From NCBI GenBank assembly GCA_003427395.1, contig BFEA01000905.1, positions 208,455 through 250,180 of the forward strand: DNA of 41,726 nucleotides. Direction: 5' to 3'. This stretch comes from Chara braunii (taxonomy: Eukaryota > Streptophyta > Charophyceae > Charales > Characeae). Of this stretch, positions 1-11,119 are shown in pieces; the stretch's first letter is position 1, and each line of letters begins with the position of its first letter. The notes under the pieces are model-generated. The model was given only the letters and a program-made list of their open reading frames with translations, had not been told where the DNA came from and made no database searches. A program made the translations under genes and the position numbers.

Positions 1-99
1 ATGCCCCTCCCCCATCCCAAGAACTTTCTCTGCGGATTTGGGCTGTACTCAGCAAGCGCAGTAAGGCTGCGCAAGGGGGGGGAAAAGAAAAAAGCAGCG

Positions 100-330
100 G
101 GGGTGGGGGTGGGCGGGGCCGGGTGCGGGGGTGCCGGGGCCGGGGCCGGGGTGCGGGGGTGCCCGCGGGGGTCCCGTAGTTCGGGCGGCCGCGGGGGTCC
201 CGTGGTTCGGGCGGCCGCGGGGGTCGCACGCGGGGTCCGGAGGTCGTTCACCCACGCTGCGGGTGTCCGGGGGTCAAATCCCAACACCGGCTTCGCCCCC
301 GGGGTGCCCGGCGTGACAACCCTGGTGGGA
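100..330. repeat. G-rich low-complexity block with 26-bp tandem repeat
   Basis: The block is strongly G-rich on the + strand. Repeated GGGG runs at about 105-170 are compatible with G-quadruplex formation. A 26-bp unit, a GCGGGGGTCCCGT core followed by GTTCGGGC, occurs at 161-186 and 187-212, with a partial third copy at 213-225. Open frames through here are consequences of the GC-rich composition and are not called as genes. No function is assigned. Confidence 0.7.
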
Positions 331-559
331 GGTGCATGCGGAGCGGAGCACAGTCAGGGAAAGGCAAGCAGATAGCGAAGGAGGTTGGGAGAGAGAAGAA
401 CGGACCCAGACGGAAAGTTGTGTAATGTGCATGCAAATGGTGAACGGGCTATGGTTGAGGCAGGACGGGAGCAAAGAGGACCGAAAGATAGCGGGAAAGG
501 AAAATAGTGGGGGCGTACGAACGCAGCGAAGGGGGAGTAATGGAAGAGGCTGAATCTGG

Positions 560-1090
560 GCGCCAAATCACGCCGGATGCATGTGACGAGAAAAGGGGCG
601 GAGTAGAAGGGGAGATAAAAGAAAAGCGAAAAGCTCGCCCGATTCTTGACGGAATCGGGCAAAATAAAGTTTATTTTTATAGTTTTTGGTAGGGGCGAAT
701 TCAGTAGTGGTGTTAGTTTCACTAGTAGGCTAGTGGGAGGCGAGTTAGGACGAGAACGTAGTGCGCGGAGTGCTCGGGAAGGTAGATATGGTGGGGAGGA
801 AGATTCGATATCTCCCCCGATTCTCTACAGAATCGGGCAAGGTAGGATCCGGAGTTGGGGTTTTGGGACGTTGCGATATGAATCGCGGTGTTAGATTTTT
901 TATTGGGATATTAGTCTTAGCGCTATAGCAAACGGGGCTGCGCGGAGGTGTCGGGACAGATAGATATGGCGGATTAGAAATTGCTCGTTTTGTTCGATTT
1001 GCGCAGAATCTGGCAAAGGAAGGAGTTAGCTGAAGGTCTTGGAGTAGGGCGGATCGATTAGTATTGAGAAAGGTGCGCATGGAGTGATGG
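560..1090. repeat. Degenerate ~177-bp tandem repeats each bearing a hairpin
   Basis: A short hairpin recurs at a constant spacing. At 637-660 the arms are GCCCGATTC and GAATCGGGC. At 816-837 the arms are CCCGATTC and GAATCGGG. At 995-1012 there is a decayed version, CGATT and GAATC followed by TGGC. Each is followed by a GGCAA-type purine stretch. Flanking sequence also matches: a TGCGCGGAG start lies at 762-770 and again at 939-947, then a GATAGATATGG-like string in both. The period is therefore 177-179 bp. Loop sequences differ while the arms pair in the first two copies. Confidence 0.6.
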
Positions 1091-1277
1091 CGGGAGGAAC
1101 ATGAGGATACAGTGAACCGGGGCGTGGTTTGGCGCCAGGTACATTCGACGAATGTCATGGTAGGAGTGAGCTACAGGGTTAAAGGGCGTGCACATCCCCA
1201 TATTGGGGGGGAGGGTTCATTTGCACTCCGCGGGCCAGAAAAAGGGTGGCGTGCAGAGTTAGCATAAGGAAGAGGAG

Positions 1278-1345
1278 ATTACTTACCTGGCCGGGATGAA
1301 TCGACGATCACGAAGGCGGACAGCAAGCTGCGGGCTAGTGGAGAC
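1278..1345 (+). pseudogene. U1 snRNA-like 5' fragment
   Basis: ACTTACCTGG at 1281-1290 is the 5'-splice-site-pairing segment of U1 snRNA. GATCACGAAGG, the conserved loop-I motif bound by the U1-70K protein, starts at 1306. The offset of 25 nucleotides between them equals that in vertebrate U1 as I remember it. A GGCTAGTG further on resembles plant U1. The sequence then stops matching and I see no Sm site. No upstream element or TATA of the plant snRNA type is visible, so this is more likely a truncated copy than a live gene. The alternative reading is a perfect 5' splice site (CCAGGTAAGT) on the - strand at 1281-1290, but that does not explain the loop motif. Confidence 0.45.
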
Positions 1346-2795
1346 TGTGTTATGCTTCTCTCTTTTACTGAGACTACACAGCACTTCAGTAATCGCAGTT
1401 ATTCAGTGCGCCTCCGTTACTGTGCCAGCCGACGTGCTACCTGCTGTCTCCTATCTCTGCCGCTACTGCCCACCGCCGACATTCACATGAGAGTATTGTT
1501 TCTCCAGCCCTCTGCATGCATGTATCCGCCCTCTTTCTAGCAGAAGATTCATTCGGTTTTGCTCATTCTGTCCGTAGAAGCAGCGTGGGGCAGCAGCGGG
1601 GCATGAAGCTTGTAGCAGGGCCGAGAGGGCTTATCTGCTGGTCGGTGTGTTGCTCAACCCATTGAACGGCGGAGCTACAGAAAAACTGCGAACTAGGAGC
1701 CTACCTATAGCCAGTACACGGCCCATCCTACCGATTGAAGACAGCATGAGTCTGACCGCGAGGCTGAAGGCCTGCATAATGACTGGTGCATGGTTAGCTG
1801 TTGGTTGATATGCTGCCATTGTCACAAGTCAGGAGAGCAAAGGAGAGCAGTTATGGTCCGGCCTTCAGCTTTACTGCTGCATAAAAGAGGGATTGTCATT
1901 GAGATAAGCCTGCTGCGATACCACTAGCGTTGTTGTCGCTCGTGCTAACTGCTCCAACAGATTGCCGCTGTGACTAGTTACTGTGCATAGCTGTACATAG
2001 TTTGGTGGCGTGTGAAGGCTATTACTGTAGACTGCTGCAGCACCATGCGGCTGCGCACGGAGTGTTGTACGTACAATGTCTTGTTGAGATTCCGTGAAGC
2101 TACCTACGTTTTAAATTGTTGTGCGGCGGCGATCGCTCTAAGGAGAGGTACCGGGACTTAAAGGAGTAGCCAGACTGTGAAGGGGGTTGATGCTGCGAAC
2201 TGGAGGATCGTCAGAGGGGTGTTTCAGCAGTTTGACTCCAAGTTTGACCAAGTTGTTGTTTTTGGCCATCATTGCGGGGCCCTCAGGAGTATCAAGGCAA
2301 CAAGTCCCTCTTTTGGGAGTTGAGTTTGTCCCTCTCTTGTATCTCGAGCGTCTGAAACCTCATATCTTCTGCCCTTCTTACTCTAAGCCTAGTCTGTTGG
2401 TTCTGAGAGGAAGGCGGCAGGCGGGATTGCAACCCGTAGGACCGCAGCAAGACTCAATGGGAGGTTACCCCACCGATTGCGAGAGCTCTGCCGGAACTCA
2501 GGAGGAGTTCTGGAGGCAGGGAATTGAAAGGTAACCATTGTTTTTCCCTCTATAAAACCCATATTATAGCCGCTATCTGTATTGCCCATTGCATGTTTGA
2601 CTGAGCATATGGTGTGCAACCCTACGTTGATTTATTGTTTGACTGTCAGGATATGAGTCAGACTAAATAAAGGAACGTCTGTGCAATCTTAGTTTCAGTT
2701 TTGTTGGTTGTATGAAGGCAGATTCAGAACCAAAAGGGATTGCATCTGGGGGAAGGTTGGCAGGAAGGCAGTATTGTTTTGAAGTTTGACTGGGT
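1346..2795. other. No recognised feature
   Basis: Single-copy-looking sequence of mixed composition. The longest open frame (2187-2534, + strand, 115 codons) has no motif or family that I recognise and no companion exons. It is not called as a gene. No tRNA, rRNA or inverted terminal repeat was found here. Confidence 0.4.
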
Positions 2796-3650
2796 CATTA
2801 AGGCCGGAAAGTCCCCATAAATTTGGGGAGACCCAGTGCTACGTTTTATTTTGGATTGTGTGGAGCGTCAGACCGTTCTATAAGTTTAGGTGGTCTGGTT
2901 GCTCTTACTTGTGAGGGCTGATTGTGATTGACTTTTTCAGGGGTCAAGTGCGTTCTGTAAGTTCATGTGCCTTGGTTGCCTTGGTTATTTTGGGTTTTCT
3001 CTTTTTATTTGGTTCTGAACGAGGAGGTATGAGCCGTTCTATAATTTTAGGTGACCCAGTCTCTTCCTATTTTATTATGAGAGAATAAACTTGACAGAGG
3101 GCACGTCGTTCTGTAAGTTCAGGTGATCTAGCCCAATGCCACGCACAACTTGGATCAGAGAGAAACGAATCAGGTAGAGAGTCAGACTGTTCTGTAAGTT
3201 CAGGTGGTCTGACTCAAAGCCCGCACATGTGGGGACCCAAGGTTATAATTTGGCTATATTTTATTATTATTATGTCTATGAACAAGCTAATCAGACTGTT
3301 TTATAAGTTCAGGTGGTCTGACTATAGCTTATCACAATCTCAAGAGAGTATAATTAAGAGTATAACTGAAGGTAACTTGGGTCGGTTGAGCATTGTTTCT
3401 AAGATGAATGGCTGAGTCCTACGCCCGCTTTTGAAGATTAAGTGGAGAGAAGTATATATAATTTGGCTATTAAACAGTTCAGGGCGACTAGAATGGTCTA
3501 GTTATATGCCCAACGAAGAGAAACGTCGTTGCGCCCTTTGTTCTGTGTATACTCTCTGGCTAAGTTGGACTCATTCCATAAGTTTGGGTGACCTGACTTT
3601 ATGTTTGGCTAAGTAAGGCACATTCCATAAGTTTGGGTGTCCTGACCTTA
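2796..3650. repeat. Array of ~34-bp imperfect palindromic repeats
   Basis: A motif with core GTTCTRTAAGTTCAGGT, usually flanked by CAGAC on the left and GTCTG on the right, recurs at 2867-2900, 2944-2975, 3028-3061, 3101-3134, 3181-3215 and 3290-3324. Diverged forms with core CATTCCATAAGTTTGGGTG lie at 3567-3600 and 3617-3650. A related longer stem, CTGGGTC paired with GACCCAG, lies at about 2799-2837. Start-to-start spacing is about 50-110 bp, with a gap of about 270 bp where only remnants are seen. Spacers do not resemble one another. The outer arms pair, so each unit could form a stem with the conserved core as loop. Confidence 0.65.
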
Positions 3651-3959
3651 TGCCTTATGTAAGCTGGGTATAAGGGGTTAAATCATTGTAAGATCATGAA
3701 CTATTGTTTGTTCAGATAGACTTGAGATGGTGAGAGTACTTACCTCCGTGGTTTGACTTGCATGTGGCTGAGTGGGATGACTATCTGGTTTGAGTTTCAG
3801 TTTGACAGGTAGTTGCTTTAGTTGCTCGCCACGTGCTAGAGCGATAGGAGTTAGTTCAATTTCTGCATTTTCTTAGCTAACTTTATTTTATTTAGATCAA
3901 TTCTCGCATTTTCTGGGATCGTTTATTATACTTGGCTTTGTATAAAGTTTGGTAAGCTA

Positions 3960-4300
3960 CTTTCTCTACGGGAAGCGCTGCCGAAATTTCTGCAAATCAA
4001 GGGAGTTCGTCAAAATTTGACTTTTCAAAGTTCAACTCGTCTCAAGTTCATATATGGCTTCGTAAAAATCTGCAAATTCTCATTTTCGAAAAGCAATGCT
4101 GCCCAAATTTTTGCTAATTAAGAGAGTTAGACAAAATTGGACTTTGGAAAGTTGAAGACTATTTTTTTTTTCATATTCAGGCTGATATAAATTTTGGAAA
4201 GACACTTTTCCTACGGGAAGCGCTGCCGAATTTTTCTTAGTTTAAAGAAGTCAGATTAGATTTCTACAGATGACAATTTTGGCAATCCACTCTATATAGA
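3960..4300. repeat. Three-copy ~125-bp tandem repeat
   Basis: Units start near 3966, 4086 and 4213. Each opens with a form of TACGGGAAGCGCTGCCGAA and continues through a rich-in-T segment to an AGTTCG/AGTTAGACAAAAT-like string. The middle copy is the most diverged. No coding potential is evident. Confidence 0.55.
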
Positions 4301-5063
4301 GGAGATTCTGCCAAAGATCTACCTTTTCCTTGGCACTTGCTTAGAGGTAGACTTAGGCTTAGTTAATTAGGATAAGTTGAGTAAGATCGTGATTGTTCTC
4401 CAAGAACTTATAGGTTTAACCTGGAGATTGGCCTGTCATGTGATACAGGTCCTCTTGACCGTTTGGTTGAGGATTTCGACTAGTTTCAGCTCGATCTATA
4501 AGGATCGTCTTTTGTTATCATCGATAACAGGCCTGTTGTCGATTCGTCGGTTTGCGATTCAACTCCAATCCCCTCTTGCCACTCAACATAAAGGCTTTAG
4601 CCCTGTGGTTTGAATTGTTTCATTATGTTTTCACCCGGACTTTATTGAATGACCATTTAACAAAAGTACTGAGTATTTATTTTGGGGAGTTGCACAAGAG
4701 TGAGGTTTGTATGGCTAAAACAAGGGGTATGAGCATAGAGAATGGTTGAAGTTGACCCCGTGTAGTGTGTGGACTTTGTTCAATCTTTGATGTGATTACA
4801 TGTATGTTTGTGGTTCGGACTCTGGATGTGACTGCCTGCGATTACATACATATATGGCTGAAAGGAGTCCCACTATGACTATGAGAAGTGATCGCCTTAT
4901 ATTAATAACCTTTTATATATATATATATCTGTGTGTATATATATGTCTTGAGTGTTTCGTGCGGCCTACTGTAACTGCGCGTAAGGGTTGGACAGATTAC
5001 GTTCTTGAGGGGAATGAGGTTACCCCCTACTCTTTGCTTTTTAGATATTTTTATAGTTGAACG
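4301..5063. other. No recognised gene; AT microsatellite
   Basis: Short open frames only. A (TA)n/(TG)n microsatellite lies at about 4912-4950. Nothing else could be supported. Confidence 0.4.
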
Positions 5064-5341
5064 GCCATTTCGTCAAAATGAACATTTTTTTTTTTTTTTT
5101 AACGAAATTGAAAATGAGTTTTTTGGTAGAAAACTAGTCAAAATTTGGTGGACCTAGCTTGAGACCAAACACCTCCAAGCAGGATTGTCTGGAGGTACCC
5201 GGTTTCAAGCTAGGTCCATGTACAGCCATGGGGTCCAAACGCTGGACCTTCAAGAACAACAAATTTTGACGAGTTTTCGGCAAAAAAACGTACTTTCAAT
5301 TTCATTCAAAAAATAAAAGATGTCCATTTTGACGAAATGGC
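5064..5341. mobile_element. Fold-back MITE-like element, 278 bp
   Basis: The ends are a near-perfect inverted repeat: GCCATTTCGTCAAAATGAAC on the left, whose complement ends the right side with one mismatch. Pairing continues inward through an AATTGAAA...GAAAACT.GTCAAAATTTG stretch and a central GGACCTAGCTTGA / TCAAGCTAGGTCC pair, so most of the element can fold on itself. It encodes no protein. The nine flanking bases match at six positions (AGTTGAACG on the left, AGTTGTTGG on the right), which could be a decayed 9-bp target duplication of the Mutator type. That part is uncertain. Confidence 0.65.
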
Positions 5342-6341
5342 AGTTGTTGGACGTTGTAGTCCGTGGCAGTCGTCAAAGTCAAACCCCTTGACTTCTCTCC
5401 AAGCCCTAGATGATGGAGCTGGTGTTCAGCGCCGTAAGAGGCGAGTGCCACCACAGGTATGAACCTGTGTACCACCCACTCTCCGCAGGGTGCAGAAGAG
5501 GGTGTGGTTCTCAACCACGCTTGGCGGTTGTCCAACATCGAGAGATTAACCCTCAAGGCGCGTGTCAGCCGACACTTGAGTGTCGAACGCGACCCTCGAG
5601 ATTTACGAGGATCGCATGAGTATGGGTACTACATAGTACGTCATCATTGCGACTGCTTGCGTACGTTTGCATTGCTAGTCGATATGAGTGGGTCCTGCGT
5701 CCACGCGGTTTTATACTAAGTCTCGCGCGTGTCGCTTATCCGATTTCCGCGTCGGAAAGTTATGGGATGGCTACTGAAGGGACTAGGAGTGTTGTCGCGT
5801 TGTATGATGTGAAGTGTGTGCGTGTTTTATTTTTGCGTTCGTAGGTGGTGTATGCGTGGTGAGTAAGAAGCGTCCTAGTCGACCGACGACGAGCCGCGCT
5901 TGGGACTTCAGCCTCCCTAGTGCGTCGGTCCGCGTGGGGGTCTGATAGAGAAGTATTACCGCGCGTACCCCCTATGTTACAGCGAACGAGAAACGTCCTC
6001 GGCTGGTCCACCTCTGCGATTGCAACTGATCAGCTTTCGTACTGTGGACTGGTAGCTCGGCGGGGATACGCCCACCGAAGGGAGGTGACAGCTCCCGTAA
6101 GGAGGAGGTAAGTTGTGCCTCGCGTAGGCCCTATCCTGTCGTAGGGGCTCGCGGGAGGTATGGCTGGCGCACTCGGTCGGAGCGGCTTGCGGAAACTCCA
6201 TGTATATTCGCGACAAAAAATTAAAACCAACTCCTGCGTGACGCGGCCGGGAGGGTCCCTCGTTGCTCCGTGCGGTGCCGGACCGATGCGCTCAACAACG
6301 GGTTGACGGGTAGACAACAACCAAAAGACAAGACCGTCGCC
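5342..6341. other. Region upstream of the transposase-like gene; no certain gene
   Basis: Moderately GC-rich, with CpG-rich stretches near 5870-6260. A hairpin with GCGACCCTCG / CGAGGATCGC arms lies at 5589-5615. A consensus donor, AGGTAAGT, occurs near 6106. It could belong to a 5' non-coding exon of the downstream gene, but no pairing acceptor can be proven. Confidence 0.35.
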
Positions 6342-8201
6342 ATGCTTGCCAGCATGAAAACTTTCATTCAGTGTCATGCGGATAGCATGCTGAATGAGGT
6401 GGCTCATCAAGACGGGGTTTACAGACCAAAACTTCGACTGTCAGATGCTCTTACGACGAGATCAATTTATGAGTCCATCAAATCAGACTTCGTGGCCACG
6501 GGCCTCAAGGTTGCGTCTGAGTCCAACTTTTATAAAATATCGCGTAAACACTTTTTCCACGTTTCCCTCGCACAATCTAACACGTTCACGAAGTGCGCCA
6601 TCTGTCATGAACAAAAGGAACGTATACAATATGTTGCTTTTCCTCGAGATCGAGAATGAGCTCGGGAAGATATGGAAGCTGACCAAAGACGGCAAGTTGA
6701 ACACAAATTGGACTATAGTCGAGTGAAGACAGATTCGATGGTCCGTCCGAACGAGCGTTTGTGTCTAATCGTTGACGACACGGATCAGAAGAAGACAATT
6801 ATCCCCCATATTGGTCAGGCGAACTACTAGAAAACAATTAGGCACGAGATGATGATGAAAACGAATCTGACATGTGTCATTGCCCACGGTAGAGACCCTA
6901 GTATATATGTCTACACATGGTTTTCGTATTTCAAACACGACTCGAACACAATCGCTACTTGCCTTATGAGAACCCTCGTCGAAATTCAGGCGAGCGGGAC
7001 GCCACTGCCACCATTTTTGCGCATTCAAGCAGATAATTGTTGGCGGGAAAATAAGAACAAGTACATAATTGCGCTAGTTGCACTCTTGGTTAAGTTCAAA
7101 GTTTTCCAAGAGGTGGAAATAGGTTTCATGTTGGTGGTAAATACCCACACAGACGTTGACGTTACTTTCAGCATCTTCTCTAAGAAATTGAAAGACATAG
7201 ACGCTTATACCATGGACGAGTTCTTTGAGTTAATAGAGCAATCCCACAAAAAACCTCCGAAATGTATTTTTCTCGATACACTGACAGATTGGATTAGTAT
7301 AGTAGACTCATGCGTTGTGTCAGACATTACTGGCATTTTGAAACCGCACTTGCTTAAATTTTTGATCGTTGGAGATCATCCGGGCATGTTGTACAAAGAG
7401 TTTTGCGATGACGACAACTGGTTGTCCGATGAAGGTCCGATTTATTGGTTCAATCAAAACCCCGATGAACATTACGCAGGTCCTTCGTGGCCATTTGACC
7501 CACCTCTTGTGCAACCCCTTCCTCGGAATGACTATTATAATGGCAAAAATGGTGCTATTCGATTTCGTGAATTGCTGGAGAGCAGACGATCAACGTGGTG
7601 CACTTTCAATGAACATGAGGTGAGTAGGAGAGAACGAGTTTTGTGTTATTGGGAGGAGGTTATCAAACATGGGATTGAGATCATCGCCAACGGGTTGTCC
7701 TCACAAGCTCTGGAACGTTTTTGGCCAAGAGCACGGCTACTCAAAAGAGATCAACAACCTTCTCCTGACAGTGCCAACATCGATGATAGGGAACCACTGT
7801 TTTTTGGACGTAGAAAAGATCGTCCGAAGACCAGTTTCGACCCCCTCGTGCATGTTGACGTGGGCACCTTTCTCATCCTTCGCCCATCCGACGACGATCT
7901 GTCCAGTAGTGTGCCTATCTAGGTGGGCAAAGCACTTTCTCGGGTGGTTGTTGAAAATAATTCGCCGAATTATAATGAAGTGTTAGTGAATTACAGGGTG
8001 CCGACTGTGAGATCAAAGTCGGTTAAAGAACTATATGATAACGCATGGGAGAAAAGATGGAAGATGACTGAGCAGACACAATGGCAGCATGCCGAGTCCA
8101 TCGCTTTTTGTTGGGAGAGACCGGCCAGAGGTTCAAAACCGTTCACCACTGAACTTCTCATCCCTTCCAACGATCGATTGAATGCTGAAGTCGCACTTTG
8201 A
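6342..8201 (+). pseudogene. DUF7869-type transposase-like gene, interrupted by three in-frame stops
   Basis: One reading frame runs from the ATG at 6342 to 8201 with stops at 6657 (TGA), 6828 (TAG) and 7920 (TAG). Homology signals continue across each stop in the same frame. From the N-terminus there is a CAICHEQKER cysteine pair near residue 88, then LIVDDTDQKKTIIPH (residue ~140), QADNCWRENKNKY (~227) and VNTHTDVDVTFS (~265), then a C-terminal region with VGKAL and YDNAWEKRW. In the eukaryotic DUF7869 family (placed from memory) the matching motifs are DGMDQxK, QxDNxxxENKN and GHTHxDxDxxFS. They supply acidic residues in an RNase-H-like order. The GH of GHTH is here VN, a departure at a conserved site. 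I infer a dead or dying DNA-transposon gene. The exact superfamily is not certain. Confidence 0.6.
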
Positions 8202-9430
8202 GATCTCAGTCCATCTCCTGAAGGGAGTGTCGATGCAGGGGACAAAAGCGAGGAGTGCACGTCATAGGTCTTGTCAGTCTGCCCGATACGTGAGTGAAAA
8301 GAACTTTTAAAAATACTTGTTCGGACAAGGTTCGTTGTGGTAGGAGATCATCGTGGAGTTTGTGCATTATAGAAAGACGGAGCCTGAAAGGCAGGCTGAG
8401 CATATTCTTTTTGAACTTAGTAAATTGCGACGATTTCGGCAGTAGGACAAAAAAATTGTCCACGTCTTGGGACGATTTTTATAAGATGGTTGGGTGATGG
8501 TTAAACAATTTCGGACGTTTAGTTCATCGTGAAGACTATTGTTATACTTTTTCAACAATTTATTTTTGATGCTTGTTTTGCATGTTATTTCTTTTGTAGG
8601 GAGTGCCACAGGAGTCACGGCCCATCGGCATGATATTTCGTATCCCATTCACCTTTGTGCATGCGGATTGCGTGGTACGGGTGACGATACCGAAATTCTT
8701 GAGCCAATGAGAACAGAATTCGAAAACGACCCGTGGATGAGTGTTGTGCCCTTCTTGGACAAGCCTCTCGATGCGTGGTCTGAGGTAGAATGGGATAGAG
8801 CGACTTGGCAAGGAAATGTCCATGGCATAAGGAATAGAAGTTTGCTTCTGCGTCGGAGTGGAGGAGCCTAATCAAAGTACCTCATTATGTCGTTGGCGTC
8901 GGGCAACTTCCGTCCCTATGCGGCGCATTCATGCAGGAACAGAATAAGTGGTTTTACCTTCGATTGGAGAACGTCACGAGGTCACCTCGCGTGTGGTCTG
9001 CGGACTTGATACAAGAGTTGTTGGACTGTGCATCCTACAATCTGTTTTTGGAACTATATCCACTTCGTGTTGCCGGAATACGGTCACAGGATGTATCGTA
9101 CTATTGCATATGGTTGTCTTTGGTCGGTTCCGACTTCTGTAGAGTACTGTGTGTAGCATGTTCGAACCGAAAGAGGACGCAGAGCTAGTTTCTTGCAACA
9201 AGCTTATAATTCATGGCCGCAATATGGGAAATTTGCACCTTCTCTACGAGAACGCAGAGTCCGATTTGGAGATTGCCGATCAAATTGATGAGGTTGATAA
9301 GTGGCATGAGGTAGAGCAAGTAACATGTTGTGTGCGTGACGCCATCGGTAAGTCATTCGCATGTGTTGGTAGATTTGTAAGGATGAAATACATTTCGGTG
9401 TTCTCGAATGTGGCGACGAAAGGATAACCA
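8202..9430 (+). other. Possible further exons of the transposase-like unit
   Basis: Several open segments on the + strand have amino-acid composition like the preceding gene: about 8600-8871, 8931-9188 and 9149-9427. The segment at 8601 follows a pyrimidine-rich tract ending TTTGTAG, a good acceptor. An 8350-8445 stretch reads EFVHYRKTEPERQAEH in another frame. I cannot match these to a family or fix the splicing. They may be C-terminal exons or a second gene of the same element, broken by shifts. Confidence 0.25.
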
Positions 9431-9700
9431 CAAACCTTGCTTTCGGGTCGTCAATGAATGCCTTGTACGGGTTTGGTTCTCACAGGACGCGCGGACGCTT
9501 GTAGATGCTATAAATTTGTAAATGATGGCGTTTTAGAAAATTTAGACTACGATGGCTCGTGACATTTAATTTAGATGTAGTCCAATCTTGAGTTTGCGCG
9601 TAGCTTTCAATTCAGACGTAGTTCGATTTTGCGTTCACGATTTCTCGCACGTGTGCATACAATTTTTTACTTCTAATTTTTCATGATTACGATATTTTTT
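9431..9700. other. No recognised feature
   Basis: AT-rich sequence with weak local duplication (two ATTTAGACTACG/ATTCAGACGTAG-like strings near 9540-9620). No gene is seen. Confidence 0.4.
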
Positions 9701-10860
9701 GAAGTGCGACGGAATCCAATGATATGCATACAATGTCCTGTCAGTTTATGACAATTTAAAGCGATGAAATCTATAATTAAATAATCTCATTCACCGTGTG
9801 ATTGCATTGACTCTTCGATTGACTTACAATTTCTGCTTGACATAATGTCAAAACATGTAAAATACGTCTGACTCAATGCTCGGTGATATACAAAATTAAT
9901 CAAAATGCGATGCAGAATCTGAGGTCATTCACAACCTTCTCGTTAAGTGTTTCACTACGTGTACCGTTCAAGTGAATTTCAATGTATGACAACGACATGT
10001 CTGTTACATCTATCAATATGTCAAATAAATGAGACGTTGTAGAATAAGTAATATAAATTATCGAAGTGCGATGAAATCCATACTTCAACCATCTCGTTTC
10101 CTGTGTGATCTTTGCTCTTCGATTGAGTTCTAATTTATGCAAGTCACAGCAGTTATGCCTTTTAAGTTACATAAAGTACTGAAGTGCGATGAAATTCATA
10201 CTTGAACCATCTCGTTTGCTATGTGACTGCCTTCAAGTTACTATTCGATTGAGCTCTAATTTGTGCAAGTCGCACGAGTTACGTCTGTTAAGTTACATAA
10301 ATTATCGGAGTGCGATGGATCCATACTTAAACCATCTCGTTTACCGTGTGATTGCCTTAAGGTTACTCTTCGATTGAGTTGAACTTCCAATTTATGCAAG
10401 TCACAATGTCATGTAAAATAGGTCCGGCTCAATCCCCACACAAAATTGATCAAGGTGTAAACATTGTTGTTCAGTGTCTCATTCCATTGAGTATAACAGT
10501 TGAACTTCTCTTGAGTTTCAATTTCTGATAACTCCATGTCAATTACCATAACGACTTTTAAGTTACAAAATTTATGGAAGTGCAATGAAAACCACACTTA
10601 AACCATCATGTTCAGTACGTGATTGCCCTGCATCTTCAGTTCAGTGAGTTTCAATTTCTAACAACTCCATGTCAATTACCGTAAGGGCTTTTAAGTTATA
10701 AAATTTATGGAAGTGCAATGGAATCCACACTTACACCATCATGTCCAGTACGTGATTCCCTTGAATCTTCAGTGCAGTTTCAATCTATGGCCTGTCAATT
10801 GCATTTTTCGGGTTCACTACTCGTATCCTAAGTTTCATTCTAGTCCAAAATATGGTGATT
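9701..10860. repeat. Degenerate minisatellite, 118-135-bp unit
   Basis: A phrase GAAGTGCGATGAAATCCATACTT, followed by ACCATCTCGTT, a GTGTGATTGCC string, TTCGATTGAGTT and GCAAGTCAC, recurs. Starts are near 9701 and 9769 (poor), then 10063, 10181, 10306, 10577 and 10709, with a degenerate unit around 10440. Spacings of 118, 125 and 132 bp were read directly. The block is AT-rich and lies between the transposase-like unit and an inserted small element. It is probably non-coding. Confidence 0.6.
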
Positions 10861-10994
10861 TGAACCTCAAATTAATAGCTTTCGAGCTGCTTAGCACGCC
10901 GAACGTGTTATCGCCCTATCACGTTCGGGCGAACGTGTTCGCGCGTTCGCACGAACAGCTTGCGAACATGTTCGGGCGAACATATTTTTTTTTC

Positions 10995-11027
<33 letters not shown>

Positions 11028-11119
11028 GGTTTTTGATTTTTAACTCATGATTGGCTACGAATTTGAACATGACTCCAGGGCAAAAGTTGCTTGTATATTT
11101 ATTTTACATAACATATATT

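Noticed and set aside
248-300. B-box-like GGTCAAATCCC suggesting a tRNA or SINE
   Set aside because: No A-box at the right distance and no tRNA fold. The region is G-rich low complexity.
2187-2534. 115-codon open frame on the + strand
   Set aside because: No recognisable motif, no repeat of it elsewhere, and no splice partners, so it could be chance.
2796-3650. CRISPR array
   Set aside because: Repeats are diverged, spacing is irregular, and the context is a eukaryotic repeat-rich region with no cas genes.
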